From CAIWHR01 sp963816925 (GTDB lineage: Bacteria > Pseudomonadota > Gammaproteobacteria > Burkholderiales > Casimicrobiaceae), in NCBI GenBank assembly GCA_963816925.1, contig CAWFMY010000009.1:1-64000 (forward strand): a stretch of DNA of 64,000 nucleotides, in the 5' to 3' direction. Of the stretch, positions 36,926 to 47,563 are shown piece by piece. Below the pieces are notes generated by a model. It was given only the letters and a program-made list of their open reading frames with translations. It searched no databases and was not told the DNA's origin. The first letter of the stretch is position 1, and each line of letters opens with the position of its first letter. The translations under genes and the position numbers were made by a program.

Positions 36926-38619
36926 ATGGCCCGCACCGCTTTCCACGCACCGCTGCCCGGCAGCTCCAACCCGACCTTGAGCCCCGCGGGACCGTATCGC
37001 GGGCTGAAGCAATTCGGGCTCGTCATGCTGTGCGCCGTCTGGATCGTGCTGGGGCTCGTCGGCCACGATCCGTGGAAGACGGAAGATGCGACTTCGTTCG
37101 GCATCGCCTACGAGATGATGCAGGGGAGCGATATCCTCACGCCGAACCTCGCGGGCGAGCCCTTTGTCGACCGCCCGCCGCTCGTTTACGCGCTGGCGAC
37201 GGCGACCGGCACGCTGGCCGCCGGGTTCCTCTCCCCGCATGACGCCGCGCGGCTCGCGGCAGGGTTGCTGCTCGGGCTGACGCTGGTCTTTCTCGCGCTC
37301 GCCGGCACCGAACTCTTCGGTCGCAACTTCCGCTGGATGCCGATGCTGTTGTTCATCGGCTGCGTCGGATTGTGGGATCGCGCGCACCAGCTCTCGCCGG
37401 AGCTCGGGTTGCTTGCGGGCATGTCGGCTGCGCAATACGGCTTCGCGCTCGGGTTGCGGCGACCCGTCTGGGGCGGCGTGGTGCTTGGCGCAGGTGCGGC
37501 AATCGCGTTCCTCTCGCGCGGCTTCCTGGGACCGCTGTGGCTCGTTCTCACCGCCGCCGTGCTGCCCATCGCCTTTGCGTCGTGGCGCACCCGTCGTTAC
37601 GCGGCGACCGTAGCAACGGCCCTCGTGATCGCGTTGCCGCTTTCCGCGGCGTGGCCGATCGCGCTCGCGAGCAGCTCGCCCGCGGATCTCGGCGCGTGGT
37701 GGAGCGCGCAATCGTGGACGGATTATTTCGGCCCGCTGTCGCCCAAGGGATCGGCCGACCCCGTTGTCCTGCTCAAGAACCTGCTGTGGTTCGCGTGGCC
37801 CGCGCTGCCGCTCGCCGCATGGACGCTCTGGACGCGCGGGCGCGGCTTCAACGGCGGCCTCGCGGCGCCCGCAGTGGAGCTGCCCGGCACGCTCGCGCTC
37901 GTCATGCTCGCCTCCATCGCCGTGATGGCCGACCCGAAGGTGAACTACCTCATGCCGATCCTGCTGCCGCTTGCGCTGCTCGGTGCGCTCGAGATCGACA
38001 CGCTGAAGCGCGGCTTTTCCGGCGCGCTCGACTGGTTCGGCATCCTGACCTTCGGGCTGGGCGCGGCGCTCGCGTGGTACCTCTGGTTCGACGCGCTCGC
38101 GCGCGGAATGACGATGCCGGTCGCGCGCCTGCTGCGCGACACGGAAGCCGGCTACCAGCCGCCCTGGCAATGGCTCGCGATCGTCGTGTCGGCGCTGCTC
38201 ACGTTCCTGTGGCTCGCTCTCGTGCGGCCGGCGCGCCGCTCGAATCGCCGCGCCGTGCTGAATTGGGCCGCCGGCATGACGCTGCTGTGGGCACTCTACT
38301 CGACGATCTGGCTCCCTTACCTGGATTCGCGGCGCAGCTACCGGACCATGGCGCAGGCGATGGCGTCGCACTTGCCCGCGCAGGGCTGCGTCGCCAGCCG
38401 CAACCTCGGCGAACCGCAGCGCGCGCTGTTCCGTTACTTCGCGGGACTCGTGACCGTGCGCGAGGAGACGACGCCCACGCACGGCTGCGCCACGGTGCTG
38501 GTGCAGTACGGCCGCGTCGAAAGCGCGCCTGCCGCCCCCGACGGCTGGCGCATCGCATGGGAAGGCCAGCGTCGCGGCGACGACACCGAACGCTTCGTTC
38601 TGTACACGAGGAACGCGTC

Positions 38620-38623
<4 letters not shown>
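36926..38623 (+). CDS. Membrane glycosyltransferase, GT39/ArnT-like
   Basis: The 565-aa protein has about 11-12 hydrophobic segments. The first periplasmic loop GHDPWKTEDATSFGIAYEMM carries the acidic catalytic-type motif of PMT/ArnT family enzymes (usually DE, here TEDA), followed by PNLAGEPFVDRPPLVYALA (family pattern: P..RPPL..). A C-terminal soluble domain (LDSRRSYRTMAQAMASHLPA) follows. Such enzymes transfer sugars from polyprenyl-phosphate carriers to lipid A, proteins or polymers; the acceptor is unknown. Its stop overlaps the obgE GTG start. Confidence 0.85.
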
Positions 38624-39690
<1,067 letters not shown>

Positions 39691-39713
39691 CCGGCGCCGT
39701 TTTCGGTCCACGC

Positions 39714-40836
39714 ATGAGCACACCCGTCGCGTCCGCGAAGCGCATCGTCGTCAAGGTGGGCTCGAGCCTCGTCACCGACGAGGGACGCGGGCTCGATCAT
39801 GCCGCCGTCGCGCGATGGGCGGAAGAGATCGCGGGATTGAAGCGCGTGGGCCGCGAAATCGTGCTGGTCTCCTCCGGCGCGATCGCCGAAGGGATCAAGC
39901 GCCTCGGCTGGCGCACGCGGCCCTCGGCGATGCACGAATTGCAGGCGGCCGCGGCCGTCGGGCAGATGGGCCTCGTGCAGGCCTACGAATCCGCGTTCAC
40001 CCAGTATGGATTGCATACCGCGCAGATCCTGCTGACGCACGACGACCTCGCCGACCGCCGCCGCTACCTCAACGCGCGCTCGACGCTCGTCACGCTGCTC
40101 CGGCTCGACGTGATCCCCGTCATCAACGAGAACGACACCGTCACGACCGACGAAATCCGCTTTGGCGACAACGACACGCTGGGCGCGCTGGTCACGAACC
40201 TGATCGAGGCCGACGTGCTCGTGCTGCTCACCGACCAGCAGGGCCTGTACACGGCCGATCCGCGTGTCGACGCCGCGGCGACGCTCGTGCGGACCGCCCG
40301 GGCCGGCGATCCCGCGCTCGAGGCGATGGCGGGCGGCGTGGGCAGCGCGCTCGCTCGCGGCGGCATGCTGACCAAAATCCTCGCGGCGAAGCGTGCCGCA
40401 CGTTCGGGCGCATCGACCGTGATCGCCTCCGGCCGCGAGGAACGCGTCCTGACGCGGCTCGCCGCCGGCGAGGCGATCGGCACGGCGCTCGTCGCCGACA
40501 CGATCTCGCTCGCTGCCCGCAAGCAATGGCTCGCCGATCACCTGCAGCTCGCCGGCCGGCTGACCCTCGATGCCGGCGCTGTGCGCGCGCTGAAGCGCGA
40601 CGGCAAGAGCCTCCTGCCGATCGGCGTCGTCGCGGTCGAAGGCGAGTTCGATCGTGGCGAGGTCGTCGGCTGCTTCGACCCCGACGGTCACGAGGTCGCG
40701 CGCGGGCCTCGTCAACTACAGCGCGCAGGAAACCGCGCGAATCCTGCGCAAGCCGTCGTCGGAGATCGAATCCATGCTCGGCTACGTCGACGAGCCGGAG
40801 TTGATCCACCGAGACAACATGGTGCTTCTCGGCTAG
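39714..40836 (+). CDS. proB: Glutamate 5-kinase, frameshifted in the PUA domain
   Basis: The first enzyme of proline synthesis. ATG 39714 gives MSTPVASAKRIVVKVGSSLV. The amino-acid kinase fold shows LVSSGAIAEGIKRLGW, QMGLVQAYESAF, INENDTVTTDEIRFGDNDTL and GVGSALARGGMLTKILAA. A C-terminal PUA domain begins near 40540. A single-base frame change at about 40705 (GCGCGCGGGCC) separates it from the true ending RGLVNYSAQETARI to HRDNMVLLG at 40836. The position after obgE is the usual betaproteobacterial order. Confidence 0.95.
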
Positions 40837-41055
40837 GCCGAAACGGACCATGTTGCGGCGTCGGCTGACGAAAGGTACAGCCGCACGTTATGCGGTCGCA
40901 GCCCGCGGCCGCAGCCACAATCGGGTGCCGCTCGGATGCGGCCATTCGACGCGCGCAACCGCTTGCCCTAAAATTGCTTTCTGACCGACAGGGGCGGAGC
41001 GGCGCACGACGCCGCGGCCCGCAACGCCCTGCCGCCAACCCGGGGAGACACCGCC

Positions 41056-41610
41056 ATGGCACTGATCGATCGCGTCAAGAACATCCTGCTCACGCCGAAA
41101 ACCGAGTGGCCGACCATCGCGGCGGAAACGGCGACCCCGCAGTCGATTTACGTCCCCTACGTGCTGATACTCGCGGCAATCAGTCCCGTTGCGCTCCTGC
41201 TTCGCGGCGGGATGTTCGGCGCCACGTTCGCGATCCTTACCTACGTCATCGCCCTGGCGATGCTCTTCGTGCTCGCGCTGATCGTCGACGCCCTCGCGCC
41301 GTCGTTCGGCGGCGAAAAGAATTTCATCCAGTCGCTGAAGCTCACCGCCTATTCCTGCACCGCCGCGTGGATCGGCGGAATCTTCAACCTCCTGCCCTTC
41401 ATCGGCGGCCTCCTCGGCTTGCTGGCGGCGCTCTATTCGTTGTACACGTTCTACCTCGGCGCGCCGGTGCTCAGGAAATGCGCGGCGGAAAAGGCCGTCG
41501 TGTTCACCATCGTCATCGTCGTCTGCGCGTTTGTCGTGGGCGCCGTGCTCGCGGCGATACTCTTCGGCACCGGCATGGGGGGAATGTACGGTATGGGCAC
41601 GATCCGATGA
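41056..41610 (+). CDS. Yip1-family integral membrane protein
   Basis: The 184-aa protein begins MALIDRVKNILLTPKTEWPTI, the typical bacterial Yip1 (PF04893) opening in which K-x-EW precedes the first helix. About five hydrophobic helices follow (VPYVLILAAISPVALLL to FVVGAVLAAILFG). FIQSLKLTAYSCTAAWIGGI is a conserved Yip1 segment. It ends Gly/Met-rich. The ATGA overlap with the next gene indicates co-translation. Function unknown in bacteria. Confidence 0.85.
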   Translation: MALIDRVKNILLTPKTEWPTIAAETATPQSIYVPYVLILAAISPVALLLRGGMFGATFAILTYVIALAMLFVLALIVDALAPSFGGEKNFIQSLKLTAYSCTAAWIGGIFNLLPFIGGLLGLLAALYSLYTFYLGAPVLRKCAAEKAVVFTIVIVVCAFVVGAVLAAILFGTGMGGMYGMGTIR

Positions 41611-42022
41611 TCCGCGCGGCACTTCTGACGGCGGTGCTCGCGCCGCTGACTGCGCTGGCGGCCTCGCCGATGCAGCCGGATCAATGGAATTCGACGGTCA
41701 CCTTCGTTCGCGCGGGCCGCGTGCCGCTCGTGACCAACGACAGCGATTGCGTCACTCAGAAGGACATCGATGACGGCAGCAAGTCGCTGCCCAAGCCGGG
41801 CGACAACTGCACGCTCGCCAACGTCGAGACCGTCAGGGGGAAGGACGACGTACGATTTCGCGTGCCGCGACGGCGATGTCGTGCGGACGGGCCGCGCCGA
41901 GTTCGTGATCGAGGCGACACGCTACGAAGGCAAGCTCGAGGTCACGTCGCGCAAAGGGCAGCGCGCCCGCGATCGAAACGACGATGAACTGGACCGCGCG
42001 CGCGTCGGGCGAATGCAAATAG
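41607..42022 (+). CDS. DUF3617-like periplasmic protein, frameshifted twice
   Basis: ATG 41607 overlaps the Yip1 stop. A signal peptide (RAALLTAVLAPLTALAA) is followed by PDQWNSTVTFVRAGRVPLV and CVTQKDIDDGSKSLPKPGDNC. A frame change near 41845 gives YDFACRDGDVVRTGRAEFVI. A second near 41957 yields the expected ending PAIETTMNWTARASGECK, with a stop at 42022. Cysteines spaced like this and the WTARxxGxC ending fit the DUF3617 family of small exported proteins. Function unknown. The overlap with the rppH reading on the other strand is probably an artefact. Confidence 0.7.
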
Positions 42023-42599
42023 CCTGATGCGGGTGTCTAGTCGCTTCGTGCACCGAGGGGTCGGAATACGACTCCGGCATCTGCGGGTGCGAAAGACCGT
42101 AAAGGCGCTCGCGGCGCGTCTGCGCGCGGACGTGGAGATAGCGCTCGAGCTCGGTCAGCGCGCGGCGATAGACTTCGCGCTTGAACTCGATCACGGTTTC
42201 GAGAGGCACCCAGTAGTCGTGCCAGCGCCAGGCGTCGAATTCCGGACGCTCGTTCGCGCGCAATTTGACGTCGGTGTCGCGTCCGACGAGCCGCAGCAGA
42301 TACCAGATCTGCTTCTGCCCGCGGTAGCTTCCACGCCACTCGCGCTTCACCCAGTGCTGCGGCACCTCGTAACGCAGCCAGTCACGCGTGCGACCCAGGA
42401 TCCTGACATGGAGCGGTTGCAGGCCGACTTCCTCGTGCAACTCCCGGTACATCGCCTGCTCGGGCGTTTCACCGGGATTGATGCCGCCCTGCGGAAATTG
42501 CCACGAGTGTTCCCGTATCCGTTTGCCCCAGAAGACCTGATTCTTCGCGTTGACGACGACGATGGCTACGTTCGGGCGATAACCGTCGCGGTCCAGCAT
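41922..42599 (-). CDS. rppH: RNA pyrophosphohydrolase (Nudix)
   Basis: RppH removes pyrophosphate from 5'-triphosphorylated mRNA to start decay. Start ATG 42599 gives MLDRDGYRPNVAIVVVN. The Nudix box is GGINPGETPEQAMYRELHEE followed by VGL, and YEVPQHWVKREWRGSYRGQK and FDAWRWHDYWVPLETVIEFK are RppH-specific. The family-like part ends near residue 190. The last about 35 residues are Arg/Ser-rich and run 100 bp into the convergent DUF3617 gene. The true stop was therefore probably lost to an indel near 42040-42060. Confidence 0.92.
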   Translation of the reverse strand: MLDRDGYRPNVAIVVVNAKNQVFWGKRIREHSWQFPQGGINPGETPEQAMYRELHEEVGLQPLHVRILGRTRDWLRYEVPQHWVKREWRGSYRGQKQIWYLLRLVGRDTDVKLRANERPEFDAWRWHDYWVPLETVIEFKREVYRRALTELERYLHVRAQTRRERLYGLSHPQMPESYSDPSVHEATRHPHQAICIRPTRARSSSSSFRSRARCPLRDVTSSLPS

Positions 42600-42701
42600 C
42601 GCGGTCACCCCGAAATTTTGGTTGACCCGATTGTTCCACAGATTGGCGCCGTTGGAAAGACGACACCGCGGCGGGCGGCGCCGGCACAGGGCTCCCGCCG
42701 A

Positions 42702-43697
42702 TTACGCCGCCCGCTCGATCGGCACCGCCGCCAGCGTGAGCTTGCGGTCTCGGCGCAGCACGACAAGCGACAGCTCACGGCCGATGGCTTCGGCGCCGAG
42801 TGCGCGCTGCAGGTCGTCGACGTTCGCGATCGCCATTCCGTCGACCGCCACGATCACATCGCCGCGCTCGATGCCGGCGGTTTTCGCGGGAGACTTCGCT
42901 TCCACCGACTGGACGCGCACGCCGGTCTCGCGCTCGAGGTCGAAGTGGCGGACGAACCGGCGCAGGAGCGGCATCGTTTCGCCGCCGACGCCGAGCCACG
43001 CGCGCCGCACGCGACCATCGCGAATGAGCGCCATCGCCACGCGCTCCGCGGTCGACGCGGCGATCGAGAAGCATATGCCTTGCGCCGCCAGGATCACCGC
43101 GGTGTTGACGCCGATCACTTCGCCGCGCGCGTCGACCAGCGGGCCGCCCGAATTGCCGGGATTGAGCGCTGCGTCGGTTTGCAGCACGTTGTCGAGCAGG
43201 CGGCCGGTCTGCGCGCGCATCGAGCGGCCGAGCGCGCTCACGATCCCTGCGGTCACCGTGTGCTGGAAGCCGTAGGGGCTGCCGATTGCGATCGCGATCT
43301 GGCCCACGGCGACGCGCGCCGAATCGCCGAGCCGGCACCACGCGAGATCCGACGCCGCGACCTTGAGCAGCGCGAGATCGGAGTCCGGGTCGTCACCGAC
43401 GATCTCCGCCGACGCGTGACGGCCATCCGCCAGCACGATTTCGATCGCCTCGGCGCCGCCGGCCACATGGCTGTTGGTGAGCAGGTACCCATCCGGCGTA
43501 ATGAGAAACCCCGAACCCGCGCCGTCGGAACGCGGACCCTTGCTGCCGCGCCGGCGCCGAACGCCGACGTGGGCCACGGCGGGCGCGACACGCGCAACCG
43601 CCGCGGTGACCGCCGCCGAGTAGGCGTCATGGAGTACGGCGTCGGAAGCTGGCGCCGACGGCGGCGCAGCGTGATCGAGGGGCATGATCGCGAACAT
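42702..43697 (-). CDS. HtrA/DegP-like trypsin-type serine protease with PDZ domain (S1C)
   Basis: The 331-aa protein has the catalytic triad His in LLTNSHVAGG, Asp in DPDSDLALLKV, and Ser in NPGNSGGPLVD. Also visible are AIGSPYGFQHTVTAGIVSAL and a C-terminal PDZ domain (VQSVEAKSPAKTAGIERGDV). The N terminus (MFAIMPLDHAAPPSAP) has no clear signal peptide or anchor. It may be cytoplasmic, or the start may lie further upstream with an indel. It resembles the short, single-PDZ members rather than DegP itself. Substrates unknown. Confidence 0.88.
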   Translation of the reverse strand: MFAIMPLDHAAPPSAPASDAVLHDAYSAAVTAAVARVAPAVAHVGVRRRRGSKGPRSDGAGSGFLITPDGYLLTNSHVAGGAEAIEIVLADGRHASAEIVGDDPDSDLALLKVAASDLAWCRLGDSARVAVGQIAIAIGSPYGFQHTVTAGIVSALGRSMRAQTGRLLDNVLQTDAALNPGNSGGPLVDARGEVIGVNTAVILAAQGICFSIAASTAERVAMALIRDGRVRRAWLGVGGETMPLLRRFVRHFDLERETGVRVQSVEAKSPAKTAGIERGDVIVAVDGMAIANVDDLQRALGAEAIGRELSLVVLRRDRKLTLAAVPIERAA

Positions 43698-43816
43698 GGC
43701 GCCGGCCGCAAGGTTTTCAAGCGACGTGCGTGCCGAGCCCGCGACGGGCTCGCCCTGGAAAAGCGTACCATCGAGTCGGGTATTGGCGCCGCAGCGCGAG
43801 TGCGAGGAACAATGCC

Positions 43817-44384
43817 GTGACGAAGGGACGGGTCGAGGGGGAGCGCTTCTGCCTCTACGATCGCGCGGCGATCGAGCACGTGCTCGACCGGATGACCGTG
43901 GAGGCCGCGGCGCTGCTGCGCGATGCCGCAGATCCGCTCCTGCTCGGCATCCTGCGCCGCGGCGCTCCGCTTGCGCGAGATGATGCAGGCGCGTTTGGAA
44001 AGGCAATTCGCGATGGCGATTCCGCGGTACGCGCTGAAGTTGAAACGCTACGCGGACGACCTCGGGCTGCTGCACCCGGACACGCAACTGACCGAAAACG
44101 CCGAGTTCGCCGAGCGCGACCTCTCGCGCGCGACCGTTCTCATTGTCGACGACGTGCTCTATCGCGGGCACTCACTCGCGCGGGCCGTCGAATATCTGGC
44201 GCAAAGGCGCGCGCATGTCGTCCGGGCCGCGGTCCTCGCCGACCGCTGCGCCGCGCGGCTCCCCGTCCACGCCGACATCGTGGGCATCCGCGTGCAGGCG
44301 GCGCCCGACGACATCGTCGAGTGCAACGTCCCGCCCTACGAGGACGATCTGCGCGTCGAGCTCCTGCGGCCGCGCCGCGGCTGA
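43817..44384 (+). CDS. PyrR-like phosphoribosyltransferase, frameshifted
   Basis: GTG 43817 with GAGG upstream opens GRVEGERFCLYDRAAIEHVL, then LLGILRRGAPLAR; a frame change near 43965 is followed by MMQARLERQFAMAIP and YADDLGLLHPDTQL. The PRPP-binding loop is TVLIVDDVLYRGHSLARAV, very close to the PyrR type. The C-terminal residues CNVPPYEDDLRVELLRP also resemble PyrR (usually N.P..DED.V.L). True PyrR combines UMP pyrophosphorylase and RNA-binding attenuator functions. Whether this homologue regulates pyrimidine genes is not shown; no pyr genes are adjacent. Confidence 0.75.
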
Positions 44385-44398
44385 GCGCCGGAGCGGCG

Positions 44399-45419
44399 TT
44401 ACTTCGGCGAATGCTTCTCCACGTGTCCGCCGAACTGGAATCGCATCGCGGAGAGCAGCTTGTTCTGGAAGGCGGCTTCACCGCGTGACGAGAAGCGCGC
44501 GGCGAGCGCGGCCGTCAGGACGGGCACCGGCACGCCTTCGTCGATCGCCGCGTGGATCGTCCATCGCCCTTCGCCGGAATCCGCCACGCGCCCGGCGAAA
44601 TTCGCGAGCGTTGCGTCCTCGGCCAGCGACGCCGCGGTGAGATCGAGCAGCCAGGACGAGATCACGCTGCCGCGCCGCCACAGCTCGGCGATGTCGGCAA
44701 GCTCGAATTCGTAGCGATAGTGCTCGGGGTCGCGCAGCGGCGTGGTCTCGGCATCGATCGCGCGCGTCGCGGAACCCACGTTGGCGCCGCGCAGCACGCT
44801 CATTCCCTCCGCGTACGCCGCCATGATTCCGTATTCGATGCCGTTGTGCACCATCTTCACGAAATGGCCGGCGCCACTCGGCCCGCAATGCAGGTAGCCG
44901 CGTTCGGCCGTGCCGCCGTGGTTTTTTCGATTCGCCGTCGGCGCGACCGCGGCCGGACCGGGCGCCAGCGTCGCGAAGAGCGGATCGAGATGGCTCACGG
45001 CGTCCTTCGGGCCACCGATCATGAGGCAGTAGCCGCGTTCGAGGCCCCAGACGCCGCCGGAGGTGCCGACGTCGAGATAGCGGATGCCCTTCGCGCCGAG
45101 GTCGCGCGCGCGGCGGATGTCGTCCGTGTAGTGCGAGTTGCCGCCGTCGACGAGCGTGTCGCCCGGCTCGAGGTGGGTCAGGATTTCGTCGATCGTCGCG
45201 TCCACCGCGCCGGCGGGCACCATCAGCCAGACGGCACGCGGCTTGGCGAGTTTGGCCACCAAGATCAGCGAACGACGAAGCCGCGGTGGCGCCCTCTTGC
45301 GAAAGCTCCGCCACCGCCTGGGGCGACCGGTTGAACACGACACATGCGTGGCCGCCCGCGAGCAAGCGGCGCACCATGTTCGCGCCCATCCGGCCAAGTC
45401 CGATCATTCCGAGCTGCAT
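44399..45419 (-). CDS. gnd: 6-phosphogluconate dehydrogenase (decarboxylating, short YqeC/GndA type), frameshifted
   Basis: An oxidative pentose phosphate or 6-phosphogluconate pathway enzyme. Start ATG 45419 gives MQLGMIGLGRMGANMVRRLL (Rossmann NAD(P) site) and HACVVFNRSPQAV. A frame change near 45270 leads to KPRAVWLMVPAGAVDATIDE, DTLVDGGNSHYTDDIRRA, LDVGTSGGVWGLERGYCLMI, the substrate motif GPSGAGHFVKMVHNGIEYG, and DSGEGRWTIHAAIDEGVP. The ending FGGHVEKHS is as expected. The about 340-aa form is the short one, often NAD-linked. A DapA-family gene lies immediately upstream. Confidence 0.95.
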
Positions 45420-45422
45420 CGT

Positions 45423-46361
45423 TCACGCTCTCCGTTGCGCGACGCCGGCGTCGAGGCCGGGCATCGCGAATTGCTGGTCTTCGAGGTCGGCGACGAGCGC
45501 GGCCGACTGCGCTGGCGTCAGGTCGACGAGCGGCGGGCGCACGCGCGCCCATTCCGGGTCGCCGCCCCAATGCGCGATGGCCGCCTTCAGCGCCGGAATC
45601 ATCGGGTATTTCTGGAACGTCGACCGGATCGCGTCGAGGCTCTTCTGCCTCGCGTCGGCGTCGTCGTCCTGCCACCGCCCGTACAGCGCGTGGATGGCCG
45701 CGGGATTGACGTTCGCCGTCGCGCTGATGCAGCCCTTGCCGCCGTGGCGCATGTTCGCGAGCAGGAATGATTCGCTGCCGGCGAACACGTCGAAGCCCTG
45801 CGGCGCGAAGCGATCCAGCATGGCCCTCGTGTTGCTCCAGTCGCCGGACGAATCCTTCACGCCGGCGATCGCGCCGGGATATGCCTTCAGAAGGCGCTCG
45901 ATCAGGTCGAGACTGATGGGGATCTGCGACACCGGAGGGATGTGGTAGAGGTACAGGCGCAGGCGCGAATCGCCGACGCGCTCGACGATCTCGGCGAAAT
46001 TGCGATAGAGCCCTTCGTCGGAGACCCCCTTGTAGTAGAACGGGGGCAGCATCAGCACGCCCGCGCAGCCGAGGCCGACCGCATGCGAGGTGAGGCGCAC
46101 CGAATCGGTCAGCGCGCATGCGCCGGTGCCCGGCATCATCCGCGCCGGGTCGATGCCCGATTCAACGAGATGCTCGAGCAGCGCCATGCGCTCGTCGGCG
46201 GCGAGCGAATTCGCCTCCGAATTCGTGCCGAACACCGCGAGACCGACGCCGTTGGAGACGAGCCACCGGCAGTGCCGAACCAGGCGCTCGCCATCCGGCT
46301 GCAGATCCGGGCGGAAGGGGGTTACGACCGGCGACAGGACGCCGGCATGTCGCTTCGCCAT
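45423..46361 (-). CDS. DapA/NAL-family aldolase (dihydrodipicolinate synthase-like)
   Basis: The 312-aa TIM-barrel lyase begins MAKRHAGVLSPVVTPFRPDL. GTNSEANSLAADERMALLEH is the substrate loop, where DapA has GTTGE. The catalytic Tyr lies in LYLYHIPPVSQIPIS and the Schiff-base Lys in GAIAGVKDSSGDWSNT. The GTNSE loop and the gnd neighbour argue for a sugar-acid or 2-keto acid aldolase or dehydratase rather than lysine-pathway DapA. It ends 4 bp before the gnd start, so the two are almost certainly an operon, perhaps for gluconate-type acids. Confidence 0.88.
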   Translation of the reverse strand: MAKRHAGVLSPVVTPFRPDLQPDGERLVRHCRWLVSNGVGLAVFGTNSEANSLAADERMALLEHLVESGIDPARMMPGTGACALTDSVRLTSHAVGLGCAGVLMLPPFYYKGVSDEGLYRNFAEIVERVGDSRLRLYLYHIPPVSQIPISLDLIERLLKAYPGAIAGVKDSSGDWSNTRAMLDRFAPQGFDVFAGSESFLLANMRHGGKGCISATANVNPAAIHALYGRWQDDDADARQKSLDAIRSTFQKYPMIPALKAAIAHWGGDPEWARVRPPLVDLTPAQSAALVADLEDQQFAMPGLDAGVAQRRA

Positions 46362-46375
46362 CGTGGAGGATTTTC

Positions 46376-46465
46376 TGGCGGAGAGTGTAGGGATTCGAAC
46401 CCCCGATACGTTGCCCGTATACCTGATTTCGAGTCAGGCGCCTTCGACCACTCGGCCAACTCTCC
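46376..46465 (-). tRNA. tRNA-Ser (anticodon CGA)
   Basis: A 90-nt class II tRNA. The acceptor stem is GGAGAGT/ACTCTCC, the D arm TGGCCGAGTGG, and the anticodon arm CCTGA-CTCGAAA-TCAGG with anticodon CGA. It has a long variable arm, T loop GGTTCGAATCC and encoded GCCA. It lies 14 bp upstream of the DapA-family gene on the same strand. Confidence 0.97.
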
Positions 46466-46612
46466 GCGGGGTCGCAATTGTACCAGAGCGATAGGCGTCA
46501 CTTACGGCGACCGGAGACGCCCGGTGGAAGCGGGATCGAACTGCGCGCTCAGCGCTCGCAATGGAGGATGCAACGACAAGACGCGCGCAATCCAGTCAAC
46601 TGCGCATGCGTA

Positions 46613-47563
46613 TCAGAGCGGTTCGCGATTGCGCCGCAGCCAGACCGCGGCCGCGAGGAACGCCGTCGCCACCAGCAGCCCGGTCCACAGTCCCGGACTG
46701 CCGAGAAACCTGAGCGGTTCGAGTTGGGCGAGTCCGACGTTCGGAATGCTGCCGTGCTGCGGCTGGACCGCAAAAGCTTCAGCGAATCCACCCGACAGCC
46801 GGTACTTGAGCAGCGATGCGAATCGCCAGGAGTGAAACGTGATCGCCTCGACGACGCAGAGCGCGAGCGGGGGCAGCACCGCCCACAGGAACGTCGCGCG
46901 TCGTGCCCAGCCCGAGACCAGCATCAGCCAGCCATAGACGGGCGCATACCAAAGCGAATTCACCGCGAGACCGTAGACCAGCACCACCATCCCCTCGACG
47001 CCGAGCACCCGGCCCCACAGCACCGATGCGCTCACGCCATGCGCCACCAGCGCCGCGGTACCCACCAGCAGCATGAAGAAATGCGTGGCCAGGATGACGG
47101 CAAATACGATGACCGGCAGCACCACCAGCGGAATGCTCGCCTTCGCCAGCACGGTGGTGAGATCCGAGACCGGCAGCGACTTCCAGAACAGGATGCTGCG
47201 ATCCCGGCGCTCGCCGTGCAGCGCATCGAGGCAATAGAAGACCGCAACGAGGAAGGATGTCACGAGCAGCAGGACCGCGGCCATGTCGTACGGCTTGGCG
47301 AGCGTGGCGGCCTGCTGCTCGGGAGTAAGCGCCAGCAGGGGCTGCATGACCTCGACAATCCTGTTTCTGTAATAGACGGCGCTGATCAGCGACCCGAGCA
47401 GCAGCAGGCCCGCGACGGCCAGCGGCGCGATATAGAGCGAACGGTTCTCCCACAATTCGCGGCGCACCGACCAGAACAGGGGGCGCGTTTCCTTCGCGGC
47501 CGCGGGTGCAACTGCGTGCGCGTCGCCGGCAGGCTCGGGCACGGCGTTCGACAGGGTATTCAT
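46613..47563 (-). CDS. ABC transporter permease (ABC-2 type)
   Basis: The 316-aa protein has six or more predicted helices (SLYIAPLAVAGLLLLGSLIS, MAAVLLLVTSFLVAVFYCLD, VLPVIVFAVILATHFFMLL). DALHGERRDRSILFWKSLPV is a segment typical of ABC-2/YtrC-like permeases linked to GntR regulators. Start ATG 47563 overlaps the stop of the ATPase gene (ATGA). It is the last gene of a four-gene operon. Substrate unknown; related systems respond to cell-envelope stress or antimicrobial peptides. Confidence 0.88.
   Translation of the reverse strand: MNTLSNAVPEPAGDAHAVAPAAAKETRPLFWSVRRELWENRSLYIAPLAVAGLLLLGSLISAVYYRNRIVEVMQPLLALTPEQQAATLAKPYDMAAVLLLVTSFLVAVFYCLDALHGERRDRSILFWKSLPVSDLTTVLAKASIPLVVLPVIVFAVILATHFFMLLVGTAALVAHGVSASVLWGRVLGVEGMVVLVYGLAVNSLWYAPVYGWLMLVSGWARRATFLWAVLPPLALCVVEAITFHSWRFASLLKYRLSGGFAEAFAVQPQHGSIPNVGLAQLEPLRFLGSPGLWTGLLVATAFLAAAVWLRRNREPL

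Noticed and set aside
36365..38482. 705-aa open frame on the minus strand
   Set aside because: Shadow of rpmE and the GT39 glycosyltransferase; Arg/Glu/Gln-rich low-complexity translation.
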